Both the position numbers and the translations under genes were made by a program. Of a DNA stretch of 64,000 nucleotides, positions 46,393 through 56,228 are shown piece by piece. Position 1 is the stretch's first letter; every line of letters starts with the position of its first letter. A model generated the notes under the pieces. That model was not told where the DNA came from, searched no databases, and worked only from the letters and a program-made list of their open reading frames with translations. This DNA comes from Acidobacteriota bacterium (lineage in GTDB: Bacteria > Acidobacteriota > Blastocatellia > RBC074), in NCBI GenBank assembly GCA_018269055.1, contig JAFDVI010000039.1:112411-176410 (forward strand), in the 5' to 3' direction.

Positions 46393-49300
46393 TTACTTGA
46401 TATTGACCTTCACCGTATTCGCCAATTTGGTATCCACAGTTAGAACTACGTCAACTTCGCCTCGCCCTTTCAAACCGCGCGGAATTCGCACATTTGCTTG
46501 ATCCAGTCCGACGAAATCACCTTGCGGCCCCGCGTATAGAACTTCCGTATTTGTGCCGCCAATTTTGCAGCTCACGGCAGACAAAGCACTAGGCTTGTGG
46601 AAGCCCGTGCCGAAAATCAGCAGGAACACCTGATCCGTTTCGGGGCCTAGATCAATCGGGACAGCGACGATTTTGCCCTGCGCCGAATCGAAGCGCGTGA
46701 CCGGTTCGTAGCTTTGCGAACCGTCTGCTTTGACGCGCAAGACTGTCGCCGCAGCTAGCCCGGTTCCGCTCGTGTTGGCCGAAAACAATCCGGGGGCGAC
46801 TGCTGTAATCTGTACAACGCCGGTTGAGACTTTGCTGTCGCCACTGCTAATCGTCACCGTCGCCGCGCCCACAGCCGTTCCTACCGGGATCAGATAATTG
46901 ACCTGAGTCGGGGCAACGAAGAACAGTGGCGCATCGCGCTCGACGCCCGCGCTGTCGCGCACCTTCACCGTAGTCCCTGCCAACATAGTCGGCAGCGGCA
47001 CCGTCGTCGCCACTTGCGTCGTCGTTGCCAGCCCCGCGCCGAAGGCCGCCACGATGGATTCGCTCGACAACTCCGCGCCGCCGAAGCTCGCCGCCGAAAC
47101 GCTCGCCACTGCCGCCGTCTGCGTGATCGTCACCGTCTGCCCCGCGACGCTGAGTGTCCCGCTGCGCCCCTGCGCGCTCGCGTTCGGCGCGACGTTGAAA
47201 GCTACGTTGCCCGTGCCCGTTCCGCTTGCGCCCGCCGTCAGCGTGACCCAACTCACCTGGCTGGCAGCCGCCCACTCGCAGCCGTCGGCGCAATTCACCG
47301 TCACGCTGCCGCTCCCGCCTGCCGCCTCATAGCGCGCGCCACCTTGCGGAAGATTGAGCGGCGCGACCGCGTAATTACACGTCGTCACGCTCAGGCGCAG
47401 CGTGTAATCGCCCGTGCTCATCGGCTCGAACGAAGTGACTTCAATCGTGTAGGCGCCGCTCGCGGAGAGGCGGAAGAAACCGATGCGCGCCGGGATGCGT
47501 GCGTTGAGCGCGTCACCGCCGTCGTCATCTTCGGCCAGCACCGCGCCTTCGGGGCCGATCAGGTAGAGGTAGGGATCGAAGGCCGCCGAGTTGAGCGAGA
47601 GCGCCACCAACTGCTCCGCCGCGCCAGTGAAAGAATAGCGATCCGCACGATACGCCAAATCTGCAATTACTGACGAAGCGCAGTCACTGGTGCTCAAAGA
47701 ACCTGTGACACTTTGCCCGGCATTGATGGGCGTTGCTGATGAACAAGGTCGCCCAGCTTGTGTGACGGTGAGGGTTTGGCCTGCGATGTTGATTGTACCT
47801 GTGCGCGAATTCGCTCCGAGATTTGGCGCGACGGAATAATTGACTGTACCGTTGCCGGGTGTACTACTGACTGAGGTAAGCGAAATCCAGGGAGTATTGC
47901 TATTGGCAATCCAAATACAGTTACTTCCTGTGGCCACACTCCCGACCCCGGCCCCACTGTCTGCGCCAAAGGATTGGTTAGCGGGTGTAAGTGAGTAGAT
48001 ACAGCTAGAAGTTGTACTAAGGGTCAAGATGTATGAATTACCGCTGTATCCAGTAACCTCAATGAGATATGTCCCGCTGGATGGCAGGCTGATGTAGCTA
48101 CCTGTGTAATACCGCGGAACATAGAGAACGTTAGAGTAAGAATCCTGAGCAATGACAATCCCGTTTGGGCCAATCAAATAAAGCGCCTTTGAATAATCAT
48201 TGGAGCTTAGACTAATCCTTACTGCTTGCCCTGCCGTCCCGGTAAATGAATATCGATCGGCATAAGGGTATGATCCTGTCGGTGCTTTGCAATCACCGTC
48301 GCTCCAGTTACCGTTCACCGTCTGCCCAAAGTTGATTGGCGTTACCGTGCAGCTACTACCATCGCCAATCTGACTCACGCTAAAAGTTTGACCTCCGACG
48401 ATCAAGGTGCCCGAACGCGGGCTGTTGCTAGTGTTGGGTGCGACTGTAAAGTTGACCGTGCCAGCGCCTCGACCATTGCTGTTAGAATTAAAGGTGATCC
48501 AACTTACATCGCTTTGCGCTTGCCAAGCACAACTGGTCTCGGCATTGATGTTCAGGCTACCTGCTCCACCGGCGGCACCGAAGTTTTGGTTGCTGATCAC
48601 CGCCGAATAACTACAACCCGCTGACCCGACATTGGTCATTCTAACCCTATATTTGCCACCTATCAGGCCGTAGTTGATGTAAACGCCAACGGTATAGATG
48701 CCACTTATCGGCAGACTAACCGAAGGGATGTTCACAGTAGCGTTGTCTAGAAGATTCGGCTCATCAAACAAGGTCAATCCATTTGGGTCTTGCAAAAACA
48801 CTTTGGGTCGGAAGTTATCTCCTACTACCGTCAACGCAACTGATTGCCCGGCAGTTCCGCTGAAGGTGAACCGGTTACAGCCATCTAGGTCTGCATTCAC
48901 CCATTGACTTGGAGTAAGTGGTTTTGGACAACCTGATTGGAACTGCGTTATCGTGAACGTCTGACCGCCAATCACAATCTGTGCTGAACGTGGACTGTAG
49001 GCATTGTCGTACGGCGCGACGGAAAAAGAAACGATACTACTGCCGCTACCACTGATAGCTGAGTTGATCGCGAGCCAGCTTTGACTGCTCAAGGCATTCC
49101 ATGAACAGTTACCCGAAGTCACCAGATTAACGCTGCCGAGGCCGCCGCTGTTTGTGAAGGAAGCGCTACTTGATGAGAGTTGATAGTTGCAGCCAGGTGA
49201 GGTAAGCCCCAGGCCAAAGGTGTAATTGAATATCCCGTCATAATAAACGTGGAGTAGATACGTTCCGGTTGTCGGCAAAGTGGCCGAAACTCTCCCATAA

Positions 49301-52300
49301 TAACCAAAAGTGAGTGGCTCTCCATTAGGAGCAATGAGGGTGATGCCACCGTAGGAGAAATATATCTGGGGTACGATATCTAACTTCTGCCCGGCAATCG
49401 CTTCAAAGGAATAACGCTCTGCATAGTATCCATTGGAATAGCAATCGCTATAATCAATTTTGCCAGTAACTGTTTGTCCCGGTCTGATCGGCGTCACTGA
49501 GCAATTATTCACGACGCCGGACTGGCTAACCCGTAACCCTTGCCCGGCAATATATATGTATCCCTCGCGCCCATTGACGCTGGTGTTAGGGACGATAGTA
49601 AAACCGACAGCCCCACCACCTCGGCCACTGCTATTGTTGAGCGTGATCCAGTTTGCAGGGCTCGTAGCCTGCCAATCGCATCCGCTTGAGGTATTCAGGT
49701 TCACACTTCGGGTTCCCCCCGCCGCATTCACGGTGAGGTCAGTTGCGGCAAGCGAATACTTACACCCGGTAGTCAATCCCAGCAGGCTGAGAGTGTAGGT
49801 CCCAGTTCCGTAGTACCCCGACAGGTAGATGAGGTAATTTCCACTCGTTGGCAAGGTATAGGTTCCGCCTGGATTCTGGCTGATATACGCACCATCTGGC
49901 CCATAAAGACCCAGAGAAGAAGGGGACTCACTATAGATGAGGCTTACGGTCTGTCCCGCCGCTCCACTGAAGGTATAACGATCGTAATAATATATGCCGT
50001 AGCTGTAATCATTGCGACAATCGCCAGCATCTCCTCGGTATCCGCTCACAATTTGTCCGAGTCTAATGGGGATGGGAGGGCAACTGCGCGCAGCTTGGGT
50101 TACGGTAAAGACTTGCCCGGAAATGTTGAGAGTCCCGGTACGCGCTTCGGGGGTGTAATTGGTAGCGACGGAATAGCCGATGGTACCATTGCCAGTGCCG
50201 CTGCTCGCGTTGAGCGTGAGCCACATAGCATTCGTAATAGCTTGCCAATTACATCCGCTTCCTGCTGTAAGAAGGATTGTCCCCGTTCCGCCTGTATCGG
50301 AGAAAGCTTGACTGTTGGTTGACAACACATACGAACATCCCGCAGGAATCGTACTCAGGTTCAGCGCATAACTGCCCGTCCCACCTGAATAGAGAGCCGT
50401 AACCTCAATCACGTAGGTTCCGGTGGTTGGCAAGTTGAGAAAGCCACTGGTGGGCGGGATGCGTAGACTATTACTGCCGCTGCTATTTTCTGCAACGACG
50501 TTTCCACCGGGGCCGATTAGGCTCACAAACGGTGAAAGCCCCGTGGTGGTCAGTGCAATTGCTATCGGCTGTCCTGTTGTGCCCGTAAAAGAATACCGGT
50601 CAGCGTAATATTGCGCCGACGAATAGTATCGGACGGTGGAGTAGCAATCATCGGCCTTCAATTCCCCATTTGTGGTTGCCCCGAAAGCGATCGCCGACGC
50701 CGCACAACTGCTTGCGCTGCCGAACTGACCGACCGACAGTGTCTGCCCGGCAATCGTGAGGGTTCCAAAGCGCGTGCTGTTGCCGGTGTTGGCGGCGACA
50801 GTAAATGTCACGTTGCCGTTGCCATTGCCGTTGCTGCCGGAATTGAACGCGATCCAGGTTACATCGCTGCTGGATTGCCATAAGGCTCCGGTTGGCGCAG
50901 TAACTGTGGCGCTGCCGGTGCCGCCGCTCGCGGGGAACGATGCTTTGTCAGGCGTGATCGTGCAGTTGCAGCGGCGCTGCGTGATGGTGAAAGTGCTGCC
51001 CGCAATTGTGACCGTGCCGGTGCGGTCGGCAGTGGTGTTGTTGATGGCTACAGTGAAGTTGATCGTGCTGTTACCCGTACCACTCGCACCGGAATTGATC
51101 GTGATCCATTCCGCATTGCTTTTGGCTGTCCACACGCAACTGCCGGGATCGGTCGTGACGGCAACGCTGCCTGTGCCGCCGTTGCCGCTGAAAGTTTGTT
51201 CTACGGATGACAGTGTGACGCGGCAACCGCTCGTGCCGGGTGTGACGCGCCACACGCCGCGCCCGTGCGTGAAGGCATACAACGTATTCACACCATTCAC
51301 CGGGTTCAGCACCAACGCTTCGGTTGCGACATTGGCAAAGCCCGTGTTTTCGACCGCCCAGTTTTGCCCGCCATCCGTTGTTACGAAAACGCCGAGATCA
51401 GTGCCGATATACAACCGTGCCGTATTGCTCGAATCAACCACGAGACAATGCACGGGAATATCAGGCAAGCCTGTCACCCCTGTACCATCAATTGCATTCC
51501 AGCTTTGTCCGCCATCGGTGCTTTTGAATACGTGCGGACCGCCAAATGTTGTGATGGTAGCGTAGGCGATGTTTGCATTGGCCGGATCGAAAGTCAGCCA
51601 GGAAACCCATGCACCGCTGATGCCTCGGACGGTTTGGTGAAATGTCCAGACGGTGGATTCGGTTGAGGTGAGTCCGTTGATGGTGCGCGCAATGCGCCCG
51701 GAGATGGCTCCGGCCAACACTCTGTTCGCGTCGGTCGGCGCAACCGCAAGTGCGGAAATGCGGGTCGAAGTAACACCACTGCTGGCTTTTGCCCAACTGA
51801 CTGCGCCGTTGTCTGAACGCCACACATATTGCCCGCCTGTCCACAAACGTAATGGATTGCTGGGATCCATGACAAGCGGGCTGATGAACAAAGCTCCATC
51901 CGAAATCCCATCAGTCGCAGGCAGGAAGGTTGCGCCGCCATCCAATGATTTCTGAATGATCCGACCCGGATTTGAGGCGTACAGAATATTCGGATTCGTA
52001 AAATCTATGGCCACATAACCGCCATCGCCGCCCAAAATACTTTTCCAATCACCTGCGCCGCTGGCGTCGTTACCCTGTAGCGTGCCGTTATCCTGTGCGC
52101 CGCCAAAATACGTTTTACCGTCGGGATAGACTGCGCCGTGATAGAACTGCACAGTGGCATAGCCTTGGTTGATCGACGTCCAGGTGATGGCGCTGCTGGC
52201 TGGGTTGCAGGGCGAATTGTAGCTGCTGCCCGTCGTGGCGCGCGCGTTGTCGGTGCGGAAGATGCCGCCGTCATTGGCAACGAACAACGTTTGATTCGAC

Positions 52301-53859
52301 GTGCCGTTGTACTGCGGATGAAAAACGATGGCGTGTTGATCGGCGTGCGCGTATTGCGCGGCGCGCGCACCGACCGTGCCATCCGCCCACCAGTACGAGG
52401 CCAGTCCCCAATTCCTGCCGCCGTCGTCCGAGCGAAACAGGTCTACACCGCCCACGAAGACCGTGTTCGGATTCGCCGGGTCTACGGCGATGACGTTGTC
52501 GTACCAGCCTTGACTGGCAATCACGTCGCGGGTTCCGAAACCACATTGCGTCTGAAACGCTGCCCAGGGATTCGAGAGCAGCAATGTATTGAGCTTCGTC
52601 ACGTCAGCGCCGTGCACGCGACTTGTCCACGAGCCAGGATCGCCGCTGCTGGTCGAGCGAAAGACCGCGTGCAGGCCGTCCAGATAATCGTTCTCGGTGA
52701 TGCTGGCTGTGGCGGCATAGATTACGCTTTGATCCGACGGCGCAAGGGCCAGCGAGGTGCGCCCCATCCCGCTTTCGCTCAGCACGGGCGTCCATACGCT
52801 TGAGCTAGCGGCGTTGGTGTTACGGTAAACAGTCGCCTGGTCAATGATCGTGCCGCACGCGGCGAAGAGATAATCGCCGGCTTTGTCGGTGCGCAGGGCT
52901 AAATCGAGACAGCCGCCGGTGACGGTGGTTGTGCCGTCAGGCCTGGTCGGATTGAGGATGCGCGTCCAAGTTGCGCCGCCGTCGAGCGAGCGAAAGACGC
53001 CGTTTTGCGTAGCGGCGTAGAGACATTGGCTGTTGGTAGGGCTGATGACGAGGTCGTTGACGTAGTAGAAGTCTTCGCCGCTGGTATTCTGCAATCGCGT
53101 CCACGTCGCGCCGCCGTCGGTCGTCTTGAAGATGCCTGCGCCGCGTATGCCATCAATGTTGAAGAAGCCTTCGCCCGTGCCAGCGTAGATGACGTTGGGA
53201 TTTTTCGGATCCATCGCCAGCGCGCTGACGGCAAGGTTGGCCATCAAGTCGTTCAGCGGCGTCCAGAGCGCGCCGCCATTGGTCGTCTTCCACACGCCGC
53301 CCGCCACGCCTGCGGCGTACATCACTTGCGGGTTGATTGGATGAATGAGCAGCGCACGGGTGCGTCCGCCTACGTTGTTGGGGCCGAGCGGCGTCCAGGC
53401 GGGCAAAGACTCCAGTTCCTGTTTGTTCATCGCGGCGCGCGGGGGCAGATGTCGCGCGGTCGCGGTCGAGTACTGCGGCATCAGGCGCATCTGCTCCTGC
53501 GCTTCGAAGTATTTTTCAATCGGCAGATTGCTCGCGCCTGCGGGCAGACGTTTGAGGCGGAAGAACTCGGCGGCTTCAGCGGGCGAATCGTAGGCTTCGG
53601 GCCGCTCTGGCGGGCGGATGGCGGCTGAAGTCGCGGAAGGCCGTTGGGCAGTTACGGACGGTGCAAGCGTTGGGCGCGATACAGACGGAGGTGTCCGTTT
53701 GGCGCGGGCGCGTTTGGCAGCGGCTTTTGATTTCACCGCCGCGGGTTTGTCCGGGCGCGTTTGGGCGCTGCTGGCAAGCGCCAAAATCAGTGAGCTCACT
53801 ACCGCAATTCCCAAAATCAGGCTGACGGCGAAGGGAGAACGAAGGCTCGATATCTTCAT
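46393..53859 (-). CDS. Giant secreted protein: Asp-box propeller, alternating BACON/pre-peptidase domains, Soli_Cterm
   Basis: A 2488-residue protein. Signal peptide (1-33, ends SSAQ) and a basic/Pro-rich linker lead into an Asp-box (BNR/sortilin-like) propeller (about 150-870; KTTNGGALWTPL, KTTDGGATWTRL, RSLDGGATWTRI, RSDDGGRNW). From about 878 to 2245 there are eight BACON-like Ig domains (each opening C-x-Y/V-T/S and ending in a variant of GGQTFTVTQ), with six pre-peptidase C-terminal-like domains (RYSFTGTAGQ..., LPTTGTYVIEV) placed between domain 2 and domain 8, one after each of BACON 2-7. A Soli_Cterm domain closes the protein (about 2250-2488). This plan suits a surface or extracellular adhesin or carbohydrate-binding protein. 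The start at 53859 has GAGAGG and begins at the signal peptide. The base composition is uneven along the gene. Confidence 0.85.
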   Translation of the reverse strand: MKISSLRSPFAVSLILGIAVVSSLILALASSAQTRPDKPAAVKSKAAAKRARAKRTPPSVSRPTLAPSVTAQRPSATSAAIRPPERPEAYDSPAEAAEFFRLKRLPAGASNLPIEKYFEAQEQMRLMPQYSTATARHLPPRAAMNKQELESLPAWTPLGPNNVGGRTRALLIHPINPQVMYAAGVAGGVWKTTNGGALWTPLNDLMANLAVSALAMDPKNPNVIYAGTGEGFFNIDGIRGAGIFKTTDGGATWTRLQNTSGEDFYYVNDLVISPTNSQCLYAATQNGVFRSLDGGATWTRILNPTRPDGTTTVTGGCLDLALRTDKAGDYLFAACGTIIDQATVYRNTNAASSSVWTPVLSESGMGRTSLALAPSDQSVIYAATASITENDYLDGLHAVFRSTSSGDPGSWTSRVHGADVTKLNTLLLSNPWAAFQTQCGFGTRDVIASQGWYDNVIAVDPANPNTVFVGGVDLFRSDDGGRNWGLASYWWADGTVGARAAQYAHADQHAIVFHPQYNGTSNQTLFVANDGGIFRTDNARATTGSSYNSPCNPASSAITWTSINQGYATVQFYHGAVYPDGKTYFGGAQDNGTLQGNDASGAGDWKSILGGDGGYVAIDFTNPNILYASNPGRIIQKSLDGGATFLPATDGISDGALFISPLVMDPSNPLRLWTGGQYVWRSDNGAVSWAKASSGVTSTRISALAVAPTDANRVLAGAISGRIARTINGLTSTESTVWTFHQTVRGISGAWVSWLTFDPANANIAYATITTFGGPHVFKSTDGGQSWNAIDGTGVTGLPDIPVHCLVVDSSNTARLYIGTDLGVFVTTDGGQNWAVENTGFANVATEALVLNPVNGVNTLYAFTHGRGVWRVTPGTSGCRVTLSSVEQTFSGNGGTGSVAVTTDPGSCVWTAKSNAEWITINSGASGTGNSTINFTVAINNTTADRTGTVTIAGSTFTITQRRCNCTITPDKASFPASGGTGSATVTAPTGALWQSSSDVTWIAFNSGSNGNGNGNVTFTVAANTGNSTRFGTLTIAGQTLSVGQFGSASSCAASAIAFGATTNGELKADDCYSTVRYYSSAQYYADRYSFTGTTGQPIAIALTTTGLSPFVSLIGPGGNVVAENSSGSNSLRIPPTSGFLNLPTTGTYVIEVTALYSGGTGSYALNLSTIPAGCSYVLSTNSQAFSDTGGTGTILLTAGSGCNWQAITNAMWLTLNASSGTGNGTIGYSVATNYTPEARTGTLNISGQVFTVTQAARSCPPIPIRLGQIVSGYRGDAGDCRNDYSYGIYYYDRYTFSGAAGQTVSLIYSESPSSLGLYGPDGAYISQNPGGTYTLPTSGNYLIYLSGYYGTGTYTLSLLGLTTGCKYSLAATDLTVNAAGGTRSVNLNTSSGCDWQATSPANWITLNNSSGRGGGAVGFTIVPNTSVNGREGYIYIAGQGLRVSQSGVVNNCSVTPIRPGQTVTGKIDYSDCYSNGYYAERYSFEAIAGQKLDIVPQIYFSYGGITLIAPNGEPLTFGYYGRVSATLPTTGTYLLHVYYDGIFNYTFGLGLTSPGCNYQLSSSSASFTNSGGLGSVNLVTSGNCSWNALSSQSWLAINSAISGSGSSIVSFSVAPYDNAYSPRSAQIVIGGQTFTITQFQSGCPKPLTPSQWVNADLDGCNRFTFSGTAGQSVALTVVGDNFRPKVFLQDPNGLTLFDEPNLLDNATVNIPSVSLPISGIYTVGVYINYGLIGGKYRVRMTNVGSAGCSYSAVISNQNFGAAGGAGSLNINAETSCAWQAQSDVSWITFNSNSNGRGAGTVNFTVAPNTSNSPRSGTLIVGGQTFSVSQIGDGSSCTVTPINFGQTVNGNWSDGDCKAPTGSYPYADRYSFTGTAGQAVRISLSSNDYSKALYLIGPNGIVIAQDSYSNVLYVPRYYTGSYISLPSSGTYLIEVTGYSGNSYILTLSTTSSCIYSLTPANQSFGADSGAGVGSVATGSNCIWIANSNTPWISLTSVSSTPGNGTVNYSVAPNLGANSRTGTINIAGQTLTVTQAGRPCSSATPINAGQSVTGSLSTSDCASSVIADLAYRADRYSFTGAAEQLVALSLNSAAFDPYLYLIGPEGAVLAEDDDGGDALNARIPARIGFFRLSASGAYTIEVTSFEPMSTGDYTLRLSVTTCNYAVAPLNLPQGGARYEAAGGSGSVTVNCADGCEWAAASQVSWVTLTAGASGTGTGNVAFNVAPNASAQGRSGTLSVAGQTVTITQTAAVASVSAASFGGAELSSESIVAAFGAGLATTTQVATTVPLPTMLAGTTVKVRDSAGVERDAPLFFVAPTQVNYLIPVGTAVGAATVTISSGDSKVSTGVVQITAVAPGLFSANTSGTGLAAATVLRVKADGSQSYEPVTRFDSAQGKIVAVPIDLGPETDQVFLLIFGTGFHKPSALSAVSCKIGGTNTEVLYAGPQGDFVGLDQANVRIPRGLKGRGEVDVVLTVDTKLANTVKVNIK

Positions 53860-54190
53860 ATTTGCCTCTCCGGATGTAGTTGTGGATAACGAGCCGGAGT
53901 GTGCGCTCATCCGCGCGGGCTTGTCTATATGTGCAATCACACGGTTGCTCTGTGTGAAATCACACGGGTGGTCGTGTGATTTCACACGGTCGAGCGAAGG
54001 GGTTTTGGGGTAAGACACGCCGGGTAAGAACTGATGATATTGATGTTATGACCGGGAGTTATTGGCGACTGAGAGGCAGGTTTTATTCGTCGCGCAACGC
54101 TTATAAAGAGGGGCGACGCCAGGGCAAGAAGTTGTGAACGACCAGAGCGCAGGCCAACCCCGAAGTTGATGAAAAATTGAAAAATCGTCT
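53860..54190. other. 331-bp spacer upstream of the giant gene
   Basis: No gene is visible between the giant gene (start 53859) and prmC (end 54191). It contains the ribosome site, the operator-like array (53931-53989, given separately) and an unremarkable remainder that should hold the promoter. Confidence 0.5.
53931..53989. promoter_or_regulatory. Array of three operator-like palindromic repeats upstream of the giant gene
   Basis: Three related sites occur in a row: GTGCAATCACACGG (53931-53944), GTGTGAAATCACACGG (53952-53967) and CGTGTGATTTCACACGG (53973-53989). Each of the last two contains a palindrome GTGTGA-NN-TCACAC. Their ACACGG ends are 23 and 22 bp apart, two helical turns. In addition 53952-53966 and 53973-53987 form a perfect 15-bp inverted repeat with a 6-bp spacer. 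The array lies 72-130 bp before the giant-gene start. The sequence resembles CRP half-sites but with a 2-bp centre instead of 6. Confidence 0.6.
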
Positions 54191-55054
54191 CTATCTTTTC
54201 CGCAGCACCAGTGTTCGCGGAATGCCTTGCAGGTCGTTGAGCAAATCTTGCGCTTCCCAAATTTGCGAATCGGCCATTGCCGAAACCGCTTCCGATTGCG
54301 AGTAGCCCAGTTCGCAAATCAGATAACCGCCAACTTTTAAGCGGCTGGGAGTTTCGTCCAACAGCCTGCGATACAAACTCAATCCGTCGCCGAAATCAGT
54401 CAGCGCCAGATGAGGTTCCCAGGCGTAGACTTCGCGTTGCAGCGTGGGCAATTCCTTTTGGGCGACGTACGGTGGATTGGACAGAATGAAATCCGCAAAC
54501 GGAGTTTCCGGGAATGCCGACAGCAAATTGGAGTTGGTGAACTGGACGCGGTCGGCAAGATCATGTTTGGCGGCATTGCGTCGGGCGACGGCCAGCGCGG
54601 CTTCGGAAATATCGCACCCTGTAACTTGCGCGGTTTCGAGTTCGCGCGCCAGAGCAACAGCAATACAACCGGAACCCGTACCCACATCAACGATAACCGG
54701 CGAAGCCAATTTGTGTTCTTCAACCAACCGGATGGTTTCTTCGACAATCAGTTCAGTTTCAGGGCGGGGAATCAACACATCCGGCGTGACTTCAAACTCC
54801 AAACCGAAAAATTGTTGATGGCCGATGATGTATTGCACCGGTTCGCCCGAAGTTCGACGGGCAAGCAACCGTTGAAATGTGCTGAGTGATTCTTCGCTGA
54901 GTTGGTCGTTGAAATTGACGATCAGGTAAGTGCGGTCTTTGCCCAAAGCTTCGGCCAGCAGCATTTGCGCATCCAGCACGTCGTTGACTACGGAGGCAGC
55001 GCGCAATTGCTGGCTAGCCTGTTTCAGAGTTTCGGCAATGGTCGCTGGTGGCAT
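54191..55054 (-). CDS. prmC: Release factor glutamine methyltransferase PrmC
   Basis: A 287-residue SAM-dependent enzyme that methylates the Gln of the GGQ motif of release factors. The N-terminal helical domain (about 1-75) is followed by a Rossmann fold with the SAM motif VDVGTGSGCIAVALA, the acidic residue in GCDISEAAL and the catalytic NPPY motif (LSNPPYVAQ). The C-terminal GYSQ segment and LRKR end are normal. It starts 15 nt after the prfA stop codon, the classic prfA-prmC operon. Confidence 0.95.
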   Translation of the reverse strand: MPPATIAETLKQASQQLRAASVVNDVLDAQMLLAEALGKDRTYLIVNFNDQLSEESLSTFQRLLARRTSGEPVQYIIGHQQFFGLEFEVTPDVLIPRPETELIVEETIRLVEEHKLASPVIVDVGTGSGCIAVALARELETAQVTGCDISEAALAVARRNAAKHDLADRVQFTNSNLLSAFPETPFADFILSNPPYVAQKELPTLQREVYAWEPHLALTDFGDGLSLYRRLLDETPSRLKVGGYLICELGYSQSEAVSAMADSQIWEAQDLLNDLQGIPRTLVLRKR

Positions 55055-55069
55055 TGGCGTTTGATGGCG

Positions 55070-56158
55070 TTAAGCGGCGACGGCTTGTCGTTCGGTTTCG
55101 GCTTTCAGCTTTTCCGCCTGGAAGTGTGTGACAACGGCTTCGATCAATTCGTCCAACGCGCCTTCCATAATCAAATCCAGTTGGTGCAGCGTCAGGCCGA
55201 TGCGGTGATCCGTGACGCGGTTTTCTTTGAAGTTGTAAGTGCGAATCTTTTCCGACCGGTCGCCGCTACCAACCATCGAGCGGCGCTCAGCGGCAATGGC
55301 TTCGTGCTGTTTGGCCTGCTCGATTTCGTACAGCCGCGAACGCAACACGCGCATGGCTTTTTCGCGATTTTTGATCTGCGATTTTTCGTCCTGCATTGAA
55401 ACGACCACACCCGAAGGAATATGCGTCAACCGCACGGCGGAATAGGTCGTGTTGACCGATTGGCCTCCGGGACCGGACGAGCAGAACGTGTCCACGCGAA
55501 TGTCTTTGGGATCAATTTTCACGTCCACCTCTTCGGCTTCGGGCAACACGGCGACCGTCACGGCGGAGGTGTGAATGCGTCCGCTGGTTTCAGTTTGCGG
55601 AACGCGTTGGACGCGATGCACGCCGGATTCGTGCTTCAGTTTGGAATACACGCGGTCGCCTTCGATGATCGCTTCGGCTTTTTGAATTCCGCCCAATCCG
55701 GTTTCGGCTGCATCCGTGACTTGCAACTTCCAGCCTTGGCGCTCGGCGTACCGCGCATACATGCGCAACACTTCGGCGGCAAATAAACAGGCTTCTTCGC
55801 CGCCCGTGCCCGCGCGAATTTCCAGAATGACGTTCTTTTCGTCATTTGGATCTTTCGGCAGCAGCAGAACTTTCAACTCTTCCTCAACCTTTTCGCGCCG
55901 AGTTTCCAGTTCCGGCAATTCGGCTTCGGCCAGTGCGCGCATTTCAGCGTCGTCCATTTCGCGCAAGATTTCGCGGTTGCCAGTGATGTCATTATCCAAC
56001 TTTTTCAATTCGCGAAACTTCATCACGATAGGCTCCAATTCGCGATGCTGTTTGGCGACTTTGGTGTAGCGCGTCTGGTCGCTGATGATTTCGTTGTCCG
56101 TCATCTGCTCGGTCAAATCTTCGTAGGTTTTTTCGATGGCTTCGAGTTTTTCAAACAT
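55070..56158 (-). CDS. prfA: Peptide chain release factor 1
   Basis: A 362-residue class I release factor for UAA and UAG. The GGQ loop is in SSGPGGQSVNTTYSAVRLTHIPSGV. The domain 1 coiled coil (EKLEAIEKTYEDLTEQMTD) and the core (VILEIRAGTGGEEACLFAAEVLRMY, HESGVHRVQRVPQTE) match RF1. The tripeptide-anticodon loop should lie just before the GGQ domain. The neighbours are as usual: rpmE and DUF1385 upstream, prmC downstream. Confidence 0.97.
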   Translation of the reverse strand: MFEKLEAIEKTYEDLTEQMTDNEIISDQTRYTKVAKQHRELEPIVMKFRELKKLDNDITGNREILREMDDAEMRALAEAELPELETRREKVEEELKVLLLPKDPNDEKNVILEIRAGTGGEEACLFAAEVLRMYARYAERQGWKLQVTDAAETGLGGIQKAEAIIEGDRVYSKLKHESGVHRVQRVPQTETSGRIHTSAVTVAVLPEAEEVDVKIDPKDIRVDTFCSSGPGGQSVNTTYSAVRLTHIPSGVVVSMQDEKSQIKNREKAMRVLRSRLYEIEQAKQHEAIAAERRSMVGSGDRSEKIRTYNFKENRVTDHRIGLTLHQLDLIMEGALDELIEAVVTHFQAEKLKAETERQAVAA

Positions 56159-56228
56159 AAATCAAAGTAGTCGGTAGACAGGAGTCAGTAGCCTATAGCG
56201 TGAATTTCAATTTGCTGCCTAAAAAAAC

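Noticed and set aside
52138..52803. 221-codon plus-strand frame opposite the giant gene's propeller
   Set aside because: Arg/Ala-rich shadow of a repetitive high-GC coding region, with no start signal.
53931..53989. Canonical CRP/FNR binding site
   Set aside because: The half-sites are right but the centre is 2 bp, not 6 or 4; no direct match to either consensus.
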